In this document: in pieces, positions 18,740-28,018 of the stretch
How the letters are laid out: each line of letters starts with the position of its first letter
Position numbering within the stretch: position 1 is the first letter of the stretch
NCBI GenBank assembly: GCA_024195585.1
Contig: SWBL01000358.1
Coordinates: 1 to 50,309 of the forward strand
DNA length: 50,309 nucleotides
Direction of reading: 5' to 3'
DNA from: Aureobasidium sp. EXF-3400
Lineage: Eukaryota > Ascomycota > Dothideomycetes > Dothideales > Saccotheciaceae
Position numbers and translations under genes: made by a program
The notes under the pieces: model-generated
Told to the model about the DNA's origin: nothing
Database searches by the model: none
What the model saw: only the letters and a program-made list of their open reading frames with translations

Positions 18740-20422
18740 ATGCAAAATGCAATGCGGAGGGTAGTAATAACAGGCCTGGGAGCTGTCACTCCTCTTGCAG
18801 TTGGTAAGTTTGACCAAGTTGCCATTTGCTTCTAGCGGAAATACTCATTGAATCTGCAGGTGTTCGGCCGACTTGGAAGCGACTGATCGATGGCCATTGT
18901 GGAATAGTGAATATCAGGGACAGAGATCCAAAGTTTGTGACTCTACCATCGCAGGTTGCGGGTGTCATCCCTCCTGGTGATAAAGTGGATGGTGGATGGA
19001 ATCCCAGAGAATGGCTACAGCTGGGCGTGAGCGACGCAAATCCATCATCCATCGACAACGTATTGACCATAAAATCAGGATGACCGAAAGATGGCATTAT
19101 TTGCGCAATATGCCATGGCTTCGGCGGAAGAGGCCCTGCGAGATGCGAACTGGAAGCCCCAGTCCGAAGAAGATCTTCAAGCAACAGTACGTTGGCAGAG
19201 TCCTGTAACCATAACATAACACAGTGCTAAGTCTGTCTACAGGGCGTCTACATTGGCTCTGGTATAGGCAGCCTGGATGATGCGTACAACACTGCTGTAG
19301 AGTTCGAAAAGGGTGTACGTTGAACAATTTGTCCCATTTGAGGATGGAATACTCACACTGCTACAGGGCTACAAGAAAGTGTCACCGCTATTCGTTCCGA
19401 GACTTCTGATCAATCTGGCCGCAGGCCACATTTCCATGAGATATGGGTTCAAGGTGCGTGTGACTCCAGTGGAATGATGGCAGACGGCTTGGACTAACGG
19501 CAGAAGGGCCCTAATCATGCAGCAACAACGGCCTGCACAACAGGAGTACATGCTATCGGTGATGCTGCCCGCATGATCATGTTTGGAGATGCAGATGTTA
19601 TGGTTGCTGGGGGCGCAGAATCTTGCATTCACCCACTCGCCGTTGCTGGGTTTGCTCGAGCCAGAAGCTTGGCTACAGATTGGAATGACAACCCACAGGA
19701 GGCTTCAAGACCATTCGACAGATCGAGAGCAGGTTTCGTGATTGGTGAGGGGGCTGGTGTTGTGGTGCTTGAGGTGAGTACCACTGTCGATACTTATGGT
19801 GTGATATGTTCTAATCGTACTCGTCATACAGGAGTTGGAGCACGCAAAAGCACGCGGAGCATCTATCTACGCTGAGGTTAGAGGCTATGGACTCTCGTCT
19901 GACGCACATCATATGACCGCTCCTCGAGAAGACGGCCAGGGGCCATATCTCGCCATGAAGCGTGCGCTCAAGCAAGCCGGCATCAAACCTGGCAGTGTCG
20001 ACTATGTAAATGCTCATGCTACCTCGACCGTACTTGGTGATGCCGCCGAGAACCGCGCTATCAAGACGCTATTGCTCGGTGAAGAAGGCTACACGAACGC
20101 TGGCGAGGTCAATATCAGCAGCACCAAAGGAGCAGTAGGACACCTGCTGGGAGCTGCTGGAGCCGTAGAGACCATTTTCACTGTTCTGGCCTTGCAAAAT
20201 GTATGTATCGGACTCCAAGATCAACTGAATTTAACTGACCATACGAAGGACGTTCTACCACCAACTCTGAATCTCGAACGGGCAGGCGATCCTGCAGATG
20301 ACTTCGACTGCAATTATGTTCCAAACACAGCTCAGGACCATGATGTGCAAGTCGCTTTATCCAACAGCTTCGGATTTGGAGGAACGAACGCGAGTATTTG
20401 TCTGAGCAAGTACCAAAACTAG
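18740..20422 (+). CDS. CEM1: mitochondrial beta-ketoacyl-ACP synthase (KAS II / Cem1-like)
   Basis: Condensing enzyme of mitochondrial type II fatty-acid synthesis, which feeds lipoate formation. Eight exons (18740-18803, 18860-19026, 19079-19186, 19243-19314, 19367-19453, 19507-19773, 19832-20200, 20249-20422), 435 aa, the family size. N-terminal [15 protein letters not shown] is typical. The nucleophile lies in [14 protein letters not shown], the two catalytic histidines in [11 protein letters not shown] and [13 protein letters not shown], and the C-terminal glycine loop is [12 protein letters not shown]. Stand-alone synthase, not part of a polyketide synthase. The acceptor of exon 6 is a tandem CAG/AAG, so one lysine may be optional. 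Intron 7 (48 nt) has no stop and is a multiple of three. No targeting peptide is visible from this start. Confidence 0.9.
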
Positions 20423-20728
20423 AAATAATTCCATACCTAGAGCTTGTAGCATTATTGCAAGTGTCCCTTTCGATGCGAAAACAATGTTGATGATGAATGG
20501 AGCGAGCGATTGTTATTGCTCGATGGAAACTGTCAACCCTCACGAAAATCGGCGCGCCCCAGGTTTGCCAGCGGGCCGCCGCCCACACCGGGCCCCACCT
20601 TGGGTCGATAAGTGACGGGACTCCAGGTCATATCTGTATATCATGATTTTTCTCTCCCCTCTTCGTTCCTTCCCTTCTGAAGAAACATCCCGTCAGAGGA
20701 AGTATTGTGCAACGTTCGGCAAACGACA
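20423..20728. other. promoter region of the metal transporter
   Basis: About 306 bp. A very GC-rich block around 20548-20600 is followed by a CT-rich tract (about 20652-20684) just before the start codon, a common arrangement upstream of fungal genes. Confidence 0.55.
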
Positions 20729-22309
20729 ATGTCCTCCCCAGCTGAGCCCTTGATGCTTGGCTCAGATGATGAGGGTAGCAAGAACGCCATTTATCTTCGG
20801 CTGAGAAATAGAAGCAAGCACTACCATGCGAAAATTCCAGTGCTGAAACGCTTGCCTTTCCCTTCCATTGCAATCATCTCGTTGCTGGTCGTCGTAAATA
20901 TCCTGGTGTGGATTGTTGTTGGCATAGTTCTTGTGAGTTGGTCATGACTCGAATGCTTGTTTGACCAGACTTCTAATTTTCAACAGAGCTATCATACGTA
21001 AAGAATTGATACAGCAAGGAAGTATTGCCGTACTGACCATCTATCAGGTCTCTGGTCTCTACTGCTGTGCTTGCATACTCCCTAGGTCTGAGACATGCTC
21101 TCGACGCTGATCACATCTCGGTATCCATGATTCATATATTCAGAGCGTAGAGTTCGATACTGATATAGACAGGCCATTGATCTTATGACTCGGCGTCTAA
21201 TTGCAGCTGGTCAGCGTCCAGTTACAGTCGGCACATTCTTCTCATTGGGACATTCAACGTACTTGAACCCTACACGCACTGGTTTTATAGCAAAACATAC
21301 TGATTTGTGCATAGTATCGTTGTGATAACGTCTATTGTAGTGGCCTCTACAGCCGCTGCTGTTTCGTCGCGATTCGGAGCATTCTCAAAAGTTGGTGGCA
21401 TCATTGGAAGCAGTGTCTCAGCTACCTTCCTAATCGTGCTTGGAATCATGAATGTGTTCATTCTGTACAAACTCATCAAACAGCTTCGTGAGATCATCAA
21501 CTCTCCCGCCGACTCGCCCGAGCCTGAGTTCCACATTGAAGGTGGAGGATGCCTCTTTCGTGTATTGAAGGGCATGTTCAAGCTTATTGATCGGTACGTT
21601 GTCTGTTTGAGCAAAAGATAGAAAAAAGCGGAGCTGATCAAATCCACAGTCCATGGAAAATGTACCCCCTTGGTGTGCTGTTCGGCTTGGGATTCGACAC
21701 ATCCTCAGAAATTGCTCTCTTGGGCATCAGTGCCATCTCCGCCAGTCAAGGAACGTCCATTTGGCTCATTCTCATATTTCCTGTTCTTTTCACGTCAGGC
21801 ATGTGCTTGCTGGATACCATTGATGGGTCTCTGATGTGTGCCGTTTACACCTCCACGCGTCTGGCAAAGGACCACATTGCTGTGCTATACTACCAGGCTG
21901 TGCTCACTGGCGTCACTGTGCTCGTCGCCGTGGTGATTGGTGTTATCCAATTTCTAGGTATGTTGCAGGGGGCCGCTGATCTCGAAGGCGGATTTTGGGA
22001 CGGTGTTGAAGTCGCAAGTGACAATTATGACATTATTGGTAAGCGTCCAACTATTCTGATGTCTGGAGAAGTACTAACACCGATTTAGGCGGTGCCATCT
22101 GTGGCAGTTTTGTTGTCTTTGGTGTCGCGAGCGCTATTCTTTACCGTCCATGGCGAAAGCGCGTAGACGCAAAGAGAAATGCACTCATGAGACCATATGG
22201 AGAAGACCGCGACGACATGGGAGTGACCCATGGAGAACCTGAGATTGTCCTGGAGGAAATGCCAGCACCACAGATTCGTACTGACAGGAAAGGAGATGTT
22301 GTCTTGTGA
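20729..22309 (+). CDS. NiCoT-family nickel/cobalt transporter
   Basis: Membrane permease for Ni2+ (and/or Co2+). Seven exons (20729-20932, 20987-20997, 21048-21120, 21173-21258, 21315-21593, 21650-22038, 22089-22309), 420 aa. The family signature H-x4-DH is present as RHALDADHIS in exon 3, followed by FFSLGHST (joined across an intron), LGFDTSSEIALLGI and a final motif with GMCLLDTIDGSLM. About eight hydrophobic segments are seen. Exon 2 is a microexon of 11 nt that supplies SYHT of the conserved loop before TM2; skipping it would shift the frame. Fungal members usually supply nickel to urease, the only common fungal nickel enzyme (established knowledge). It is convergent with the dehydrogenase at 22420, with 110 bp between them. 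Confidence 0.9.
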
Positions 22310-22419
22310 TTAGAATCATCGTACAAGAACCAGTTCTATATCCCATCTATCTACAAAAGGTCTCGCGGCGGATCGGTTTTTCTGAGATTTAGAAGCCTAG
22401 TGATTAGAGATCTTCATAC

Positions 22420-23490
22420 TCAATTTAGAACATCCGGCACTGCTTCAATGCCACCTGCGATGTAGCGCTGTACAGTATCTGCTTGCTCCGCATAGAACTT
22501 GTGCATTGTCTCGTCATTGACATAGCCCATATGAGGTGAGAGAACCACAAGCGATCGGCCATCCTTGCCCCAGGCAGTGTTACGCCATGGGCTGTCTAAG
22601 GGCAGTGGTTCTACGTTGAAGACATCCAATGCCGCGCCTCTGATAGCACCCTGGTTTAGTGCATCAAGCAGGGCCTTCTCGTCGATCAGGGGACCCCGAG
22701 AAGTATTGACCAAGATGGCATTCTTCTTCATCATGGCAATCTCGGCTGCACCGATAGTGCCTCTGCTACGATCCGAGAGCACATAATGCATACTGACAAC
22801 GTCTGCTGTCTTTAACAACTCTTCCTTGGTCACAGCTTTGATGGATCCCTTGGGAAGGCCTGCCTTCTCGGCTGCCTCGTCTGCTTTCTCTTGGGTCAGA
22901 TTTGCACTCCACGAGATGACCTTCATTCCAAATCCTAGAATGGCTGTACGAGCAGCGTTTGTACCGAGTCTACCAAGACCGATGGCTCCATAGACTTTGT
23001 TGGAGAGAGTGAAACCAAGGCCTGTTTGGAATGAACCACCTGAGCGGAGGGCGGCATCCTCGATCGGTATGCGAGAAGCAAGAGCAAGGATGAGTGAAAA
23101 ACAATGCTGAGTAGTGGCGTCATATTCAGGTGCTGGAGCTACCAATGAGGGGAGCTCTGGATGAGTGATGTCACGAGTGCCAGGAGCTGTAGCGACAACG
23201 ATGCCGAGTTCTCGTGCGGCTTCCATGTCGATGGCACGATTGCGCTTTGCAGTGGTAACAAGGAGTTTGAGATTGGGCAGTGCAGCGAGCAAGTCCTTGG
23301 GGAACGGAGTTCGTTCACGCATGGAACTAATAATTTCATATTGGCCAAGACGATTAGCCAGTGCTCGTATGTTCTCCGGGTTGTTGGGTGCTATCGTGTC
23401 GGGGAAGCTGTCGACATTGAGATCCTGGATGTGCTTGAAATAGGTGGGGCCTATGCCAGCGTAGTCGTCCAGAATAGCAAGAGAAAGCAT
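22420..23490 (-). CDS. D-isomer-specific 2-hydroxyacid dehydrogenase
   Basis: Single exon, 356 aa. NAD(P)-dependent reduction of 2-keto acids or the reverse. The NAD-binding GxGxxG is GLGRLG at 171-176. The catalytic triad of the family is intact: Arg265 in NTSRGPLID, Glu294 in NVEPLP, His320 in SPHMGY. The substrate loop around 104-125 carries a Pro-rich stretch (HPELPSLVAPAPE) that looks longer than usual. It is not near enough to the left cluster, nor preceded by its operator motif, to be assigned to it. It resembles the phosphoglycerate-dehydrogenase-like side of the family; substrate unknown. Confidence 0.92.
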   Translation of the reverse strand: MLSLAILDDYAGIGPTYFKHIQDLNVDSFPDTIAPNNPENIRALANRLGQYEIISSMRERTPFPKDLLAALPNLKLLVTTAKRNRAIDMEAARELGIVVATAPGTRDITHPELPSLVAPAPEYDATTQHCFSLILALASRIPIEDAALRSGGSFQTGLGFTLSNKVYGAIGLGRLGTNAARTAILGFGMKVISWSANLTQEKADEAAEKAGLPKGSIKAVTKEELLKTADVVSMHYVLSDRSRGTIGAAEIAMMKKNAILVNTSRGPLIDEKALLDALNQGAIRGAALDVFNVEPLPLDSPWRNTAWGKDGRSLVVLSPHMGYVNDETMHKFYAEQADTVQRYIAGGIEAVPDVLN

Positions 23491-23954
23491 TCTTCTATGA
23501 GAGCTAAAAAACAGAGTGCTGGGAGTAGGGTGGCTCAGAAGGTGTAGTGGAACGAGACAAAGTGGTGTTCGGTTTGATTCTTACGATGATGTGCTGAGGG
23601 GCAGGAGCTTCCCCCGGATGCTAGCAGCGGTATATACGAGAGGCTTCATCATGTCAATGCCGAGGCAATGGTTGATGGTGGTAATACGGACAGTATGTGA
23701 GTGAAAAGAAGCAAGCGACCTTGGATACCTGCTCCTCCCTGGCAAGGACATAAAGGCCACGACACAGGAAGAGCTTGTTACAGGACACAAAAGGGGACGG
23801 CGCGAAGGCATGTGAGAGCGAGTGACGGCTTGGCGCTTGGGTTGTTTGTCAATGCCTCTCCACACTTCGCGACAGCCAGCTCGCGCGATCCTCTTCTTCT
23901 TGTTCTTCCCATGCCCTGGTAGCTTCCATTTCTACAGCAGCATCGCCAGCGGTC
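23491..23954. other. divergent promoter, dehydrogenase / capping enzyme
   Basis: 464 bp between two start codons. A CT-rich tract (about 23885-23920) precedes the capping-enzyme start. Open frames here (23581-23865, 23701-23922) have no family features. Confidence 0.55.
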
Positions 23955-25136
23955 ATGGGCTCCCTGCTACAGTTGTCGGATGTCGCCGAGTTGATCCCAC
24001 GACGCGATGCTAACTGCTTCCGCCAAAGTGTCGCTGACCTGCTCGGCCGCTCCTCAACTCACTTCCCAGGCGCCCAGCCAGTGAGCTTTTCGCGCCGCCA
24101 TTTCCGTGAACTGCAAGACACCGACTACTGGCTATGCGAAAAGACCGATGGCATTCGCTGCCTCCTCTACTTTACCACATTCCCCGACGGCAATAACCAC
24201 CGAGAAGCGCATATGCTCATCGATCGCAAGAACGACTACTACAATATCGACAACGAACACTTCCACTTTCCCTTACCCGACGGTCCCGACGCCAGTTACC
24301 ACACCGAAACTCTGCTAGATGGCGAGCTTGTCCTGGACACGCTACCCAACGGTGAACAGCAGAGAACCTACTTGGTCTTCGACTGCCTCGCTGTCGACAG
24401 CAAGTCTCTGCTACAGCGTACTCTGGATAAGCGACTGGGTTACTTTGTCGAATCTGTACTGAAGCCTTACAACAAACTTCTGAGTCGATACCCTGAGGAG
24501 AAAGAGGAACAACCCTTTGTGATCACAGCAAAGAAGATGGAAAAGGCTTACGGCGTCATGATGATGATAAAAGACGTCTTGCCCAAGCTTCCCCACGGCA
24601 GTGATGGTCTCATTTTCACTTGTCGAACTTCTCCTTACACAAGCGGCACGGACCCAAAGATACTCAAGTGGAAGCCGCCCCACGAGAACACAATCGATTT
24701 CCGGTTGCAGTTGGGCGAATTTCCATCCATCACAGAAGACGGCCAGAGGTTTACCGATTATGATGCTTGTCCCCCCTTGCTACTGCTGGTGTTCCACGGC
24801 GACAAGAGGAATGAAGTTTTTGCAAACCTCCATGTGACTGAAAGCGAGTGGGAGAGCATGAAAAGCATGCAGCAGATTCTGGACGGGCGAATTATCGAGT
24901 GTCACAAGGACGAACAAGGCCGATGGCGGTATAAGAAAGAGCCAAACGGCGAGCCGCGCTTTAGAGATGACAAGACAGAAGCCAACCATATCAGTACGGT
25001 TGAGAGCGTTCTGGAAAGCATCGAGGATGCGGTGAGCGAACAAGACCTTTTGGACAACGCCAAGATGATCAACGCACAATGGAAGAGACGTGAGGCAGAG
25101 GCGTCAAGGCCACAGGCCAACGGCGTGCCGCGTTAG
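23955..25136 (+). CDS. CEG1: mRNA guanylyltransferase (capping enzyme alpha subunit)
   Basis: Nuclear enzyme that transfers GMP to the diphosphate 5' end of nascent pre-mRNA. Single exon, 393 aa. Nucleotidyltransferase motifs are in order: motif I EKTDGIR with the GMP-accepting Lys63, motif III near LLDGELVLD (about 117-125), motif IV SDGLIF, motif V LKWKPP, then the OB-fold with a basic C-terminal tail. As in other ascomycetes, no triphosphatase domain is fused, so the triphosphatase is encoded elsewhere. The C terminus (about 350-385) is predicted helical and charged. Confidence 0.93.
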   Translation: MGSLLQLSDVAELIPRRDANCFRQSVADLLGRSSTHFPGAQPVSFSRRHFRELQDTDYWLCEKTDGIRCLLYFTTFPDGNNHREAHMLIDRKNDYYNIDNEHFHFPLPDGPDASYHTETLLDGELVLDTLPNGEQQRTYLVFDCLAVDSKSLLQRTLDKRLGYFVESVLKPYNKLLSRYPEEKEEQPFVITAKKMEKAYGVMMMIKDVLPKLPHGSDGLIFTCRTSPYTSGTDPKILKWKPPHENTIDFRLQLGEFPSITEDGQRFTDYDACPPLLLLVFHGDKRNEVFANLHVTESEWESMKSMQQILDGRIIECHKDEQGRWRYKKEPNGEPRFRDDKTEANHISTVESVLESIEDAVSEQDLLDNAKMINAQWKRREAEASRPQANGVPR

Positions 25137-25852
25137 TTGCGATGATGGGGTTACTGATGAATTGACGACTGGGGAAGAAATGATTGGCGATTTGGAGAGA
25201 TGATTCGTTCTATGGATACAGACATTCACAAAGATACCCACTTACAGCGCGGCGTTAGTGCCAAAGCAAACAATACGATTATATTACATGACAACAATTC
25301 GAAATGAGATGTGTAGAACAGAACGAGTTGATTGAGTGACTGCAAGAGTGAATCGGATCTTGTTCTTTGGCTGGACTTTCATGTGCTTGAAGCGCCACGG
25401 ATTTGCGGAGACGCCTAAAGTCAAGCATCGCGAAACGACAATGATCTAATGACAAGGCCAAATACATCAAGCTGACGACTGTGGTTCAAACATCAGCTTA
25501 TCCGAGACTCGCAAACACTTCACCAAAACAAACCGTCTTTGACATTCAACATCACCGTCTAGCCAGCCACAGTCCGACCCTCTTCATTGTCTGCTCTGCC
25601 TGGCCCCGCCACCAACACTGTTCGACTCAACCATCACCTTGATCTAGAATAGACACTACCAGTAGCCCGTTTGTCCAAACAATACGCCATCCTCCCCTCC
25701 AGTTCACCGCTACAGGCTCAGCCCGCGACCGCATAGAAAGAGCAAGGACCACAGCATACAACGACCAAAGTTGTCTAGCAGAACGAGGGGACTGAGGATC
25801 GAGAGGCAAGCAAGAGCTCTGGTCTAGTGGTGTGTGGAGGGGCAGAGAGTAG
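25137..25852. other. intergenic region upstream of the retropepsin-like gene
   Basis: 716 bp with no convincing gene; the right half is C-rich (25555-25700) and probably promoter and leader. Short minus-strand frames at 25279-25470 and 25627-25809 show nothing recognisable. Confidence 0.55.
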
Positions 25853-27562
25853 ATGGATCCACAGAGCGTGGCCTTTGTTCCTCACAACGACTCCTGGCGC
25901 TTGTGCAACGACTTGCTGCGTCTGCAGCAGGTCCAGCAAGAACACACCGACCGCCTGCTACGTCTCGAACGCCGCCAGGACGACGACGCCAGGATGAAGT
26001 CGGTCTGGGGCGCCACCTCTCCCTTCCCTAGCGTGCTGAGTGGCACTCCTCAGCAGGCTCCCATCCACCACCTCAAGGACTTTGATGATGAACCCGTCAA
26101 TCTGATTGGCAGCCTCCATCTTGACCCAGATGAGGAGCCCCGTCGCATGGGTGCAACCTCGCGTGCCAACAGCGTGCGCTTTGATGAGTCTGCCAACCAG
26201 GGCCATTGGGCTCATGCCTCGCGATCCTCGATCGACTTCCTTCCTCGCAGTACAAGCAGCTTGGCTGGACTCGGCATGACTGAACGCACTTCGTCTCACA
26301 AGTCCGATGGTCGTGCCAGCTCGGTTCATTCTGTTAGATCTGCCGCTTCAGGCCGTGCCAGCAGCATTAACCTGGACACTGGCTATGCTTCTCCCGTCGA
26401 CACCCCTGCAATTGCTCCTGGCCTATTGATCCTGGGTCCTGTCCCGGCCATTGTGCGTTGTTGGATAAACACAAATTTCAAGCATGACGCCCTACTTTAT
26501 GCTGCCGTGTCTACCGCCTCTTACAAATCCCAGATAGACGAGCGTCTGGTTGAACATTTGGGATTGGAGCACTGCATAGTGGAGAGCGCTTCTGGTGGAA
26601 GGGTGCTCGCTCTGTCTGTCTACTTTGCCGAGGCTATCCCACACCCAATCTCTTCAAGGTCTAGTAGTCCAGCACCGCAAGTCCCATCAGTCACTGTCGA
26701 GTTCAGCATTGTCGCTCCGACGCAAACAGAGCTTGACTCCAAGGCTATTCAGATCGTTATCGGCAGCGATGTGCTTCGGTCACATAATGCTGACATTCTG
26801 TTCTCATCCAACAGCATGACCATTTTCGACGACGATCAGTGCAAGTTATCAATCCCTCTGGTTCGACCTGAGAACGAGGGAACTTTCAACTCGTTGTGCA
26901 TCTCCTCTTCACAACTCACGAAGCCCCAACATATGATGCCAGAAGAACGGGTTCAGCTCAACGGACTGGGTCAAACGGAACCAAACACCCCATCTAACGA
27001 GTTGATATTTGAGGATGAACCTTTGCAGCCAGTCGCTGATACTTCTCAAGAGGCAACCGAGAAACCAATGGTTGAGCAAGACGCCAGACCCAGTAGGTCA
27101 CAATCACTTGTTTCGAAGGGTGTCCGATCTGAAAACAAGGATTCTACGACATCAACACAAGTCACGCCTTCTGCACCTCAGACTTCATCGCCATCTATAT
27201 GGAGCAACTGGCGTCGTGAAACATCGAGTCAAAACAACGGTTCAGAGATGGCGGGTGCTGCAATCAAGGCCAAAGACATTGGCTATCAACGGCGAGATGC
27301 TGGCATCAAAGTGCTGAGACCAACAAGAAGTAGTGGTCGTACATTTTCAAGTGGCTCAGTAGCACCTTCGCCGGCTGGAGATGGGAGATCGCGTTATTTC
27401 GATGATGGGAAGAAAAGAGGGTTGGACACTGTTGCAGGTGATGAGAAAGCGACGAGGATGACAGGAGACGGTCAAGTCGAGCCAGTGACGAGTAAGACAA
27501 GAAGCAACCCGGCAGGTGGAGCTTCAGCTTTCTCGTGGCTGCACTCGGGAAACAGAGCCTAA
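25853..27562 (+). CDS. Ser-rich protein with degenerate retropepsin-like domain
   Basis: Single exon, 569 aa. A short predicted coiled coil is at 18-45, then a Ser/Thr/Arg-rich linker to about 185. Residues 190-340 look like a retroviral-type aspartic protease fold. A hydrophobic strand is followed by VSTAS (219-223) where a protease has hydrophobic-D-T-G-A. Then come a helix with the LVEHLGL ending (232-238) typical after that loop, and a late IGSDVL (303-308) like the ILGxDxL strand. The catalytic aspartate is replaced by Ser220, so protease activity is unlikely. The C-terminal third (340-569) is disordered. I do not know a function. From memory, fungal relatives are sometimes labelled USP19-like, but no USP Cys or His box is present. 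Confidence 0.8.
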   Translation: MDPQSVAFVPHNDSWRLCNDLLRLQQVQQEHTDRLLRLERRQDDDARMKSVWGATSPFPSVLSGTPQQAPIHHLKDFDDEPVNLIGSLHLDPDEEPRRMGATSRANSVRFDESANQGHWAHASRSSIDFLPRSTSSLAGLGMTERTSSHKSDGRASSVHSVRSAASGRASSINLDTGYASPVDTPAIAPGLLILGPVPAIVRCWINTNFKHDALLYAAVSTASYKSQIDERLVEHLGLEHCIVESASGGRVLALSVYFAEAIPHPISSRSSSPAPQVPSVTVEFSIVAPTQTELDSKAIQIVIGSDVLRSHNADILFSSNSMTIFDDDQCKLSIPLVRPENEGTFNSLCISSSQLTKPQHMMPEERVQLNGLGQTEPNTPSNELIFEDEPLQPVADTSQEATEKPMVEQDARPSRSQSLVSKGVRSENKDSTTSTQVTPSAPQTSSPSIWSNWRRETSSQNNGSEMAGAAIKAKDIGYQRRDAGIKVLRPTRSSGRTFSSGSVAPSPAGDGRSRYFDDGKKRGLDTVAGDEKATRMTGDGQVEPVTSKTRSNPAGGASAFSWLHSGNRA

Positions 27563-28018
27563 AGCAGTGAATGCAAGAGGCTGTGGGATGCACGCGATTC
27601 TCCTGGAAATATGCAGAGAGGACTAGAAAGCAAAGTATATTTATTAATGGTCAATTGACGCCTCTTGAATTATTGTGCAGCCAAGATGTTCGTTCAATGG
27701 TAGTTTCACTTCCACTGTGAAGACCATGCAGTACCTCAGTAGGCAGCAACCCTGGCAATGGCAGAAGTGAAGGGATCAAACGCAGTCCGTTTGCTTGCTC
27801 CCAGAAGTAAACGGTCTGAAGCGCAATTGTTGTAGAGTAGCAGTGGGGTGCAGATCACATCTGGTTCAAGCCACATCCATCCCCAGGTACGGGATCGGAG
27901 GCAGATCAAAAATCTACGTCAACAAATTCCACCTCGTTGACACCAGACAACCACGTGCAGCTCGCATCGCCCGTCGTTTTGTCGCAGTATTCCTACGCGC
28001 ATTTCTTTGATTGAACAG
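27563..28018. other. intergenic region before the deubiquitinase
   Basis: 456 bp. It should contain the missing first exon of the deubiquitinase: an in-frame stop at 28012-28014 is followed at once by an acceptor (AACAG, ending 28018). One candidate first exon begins at ATG 27758 with a donor after 27806 (phase matches), but the implied 212-nt intron is long for this genome. Confidence 0.5.

Noticed and set aside
18740..20422. Ketoacyl synthase as part of a polyketide synthase or fatty-acid synthase backbone for the cluster
   Set aside because: It is a complete stand-alone 435-aa KAS with no acyltransferase or carrier domain and lacks the operator motif; it fits the mitochondrial enzyme.
27861..27900. 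T-arm-like GGTTCAAG that could belong to a tRNA
   Set aside because: No matching acceptor stem, D arm or anticodon arm within 80 bp.
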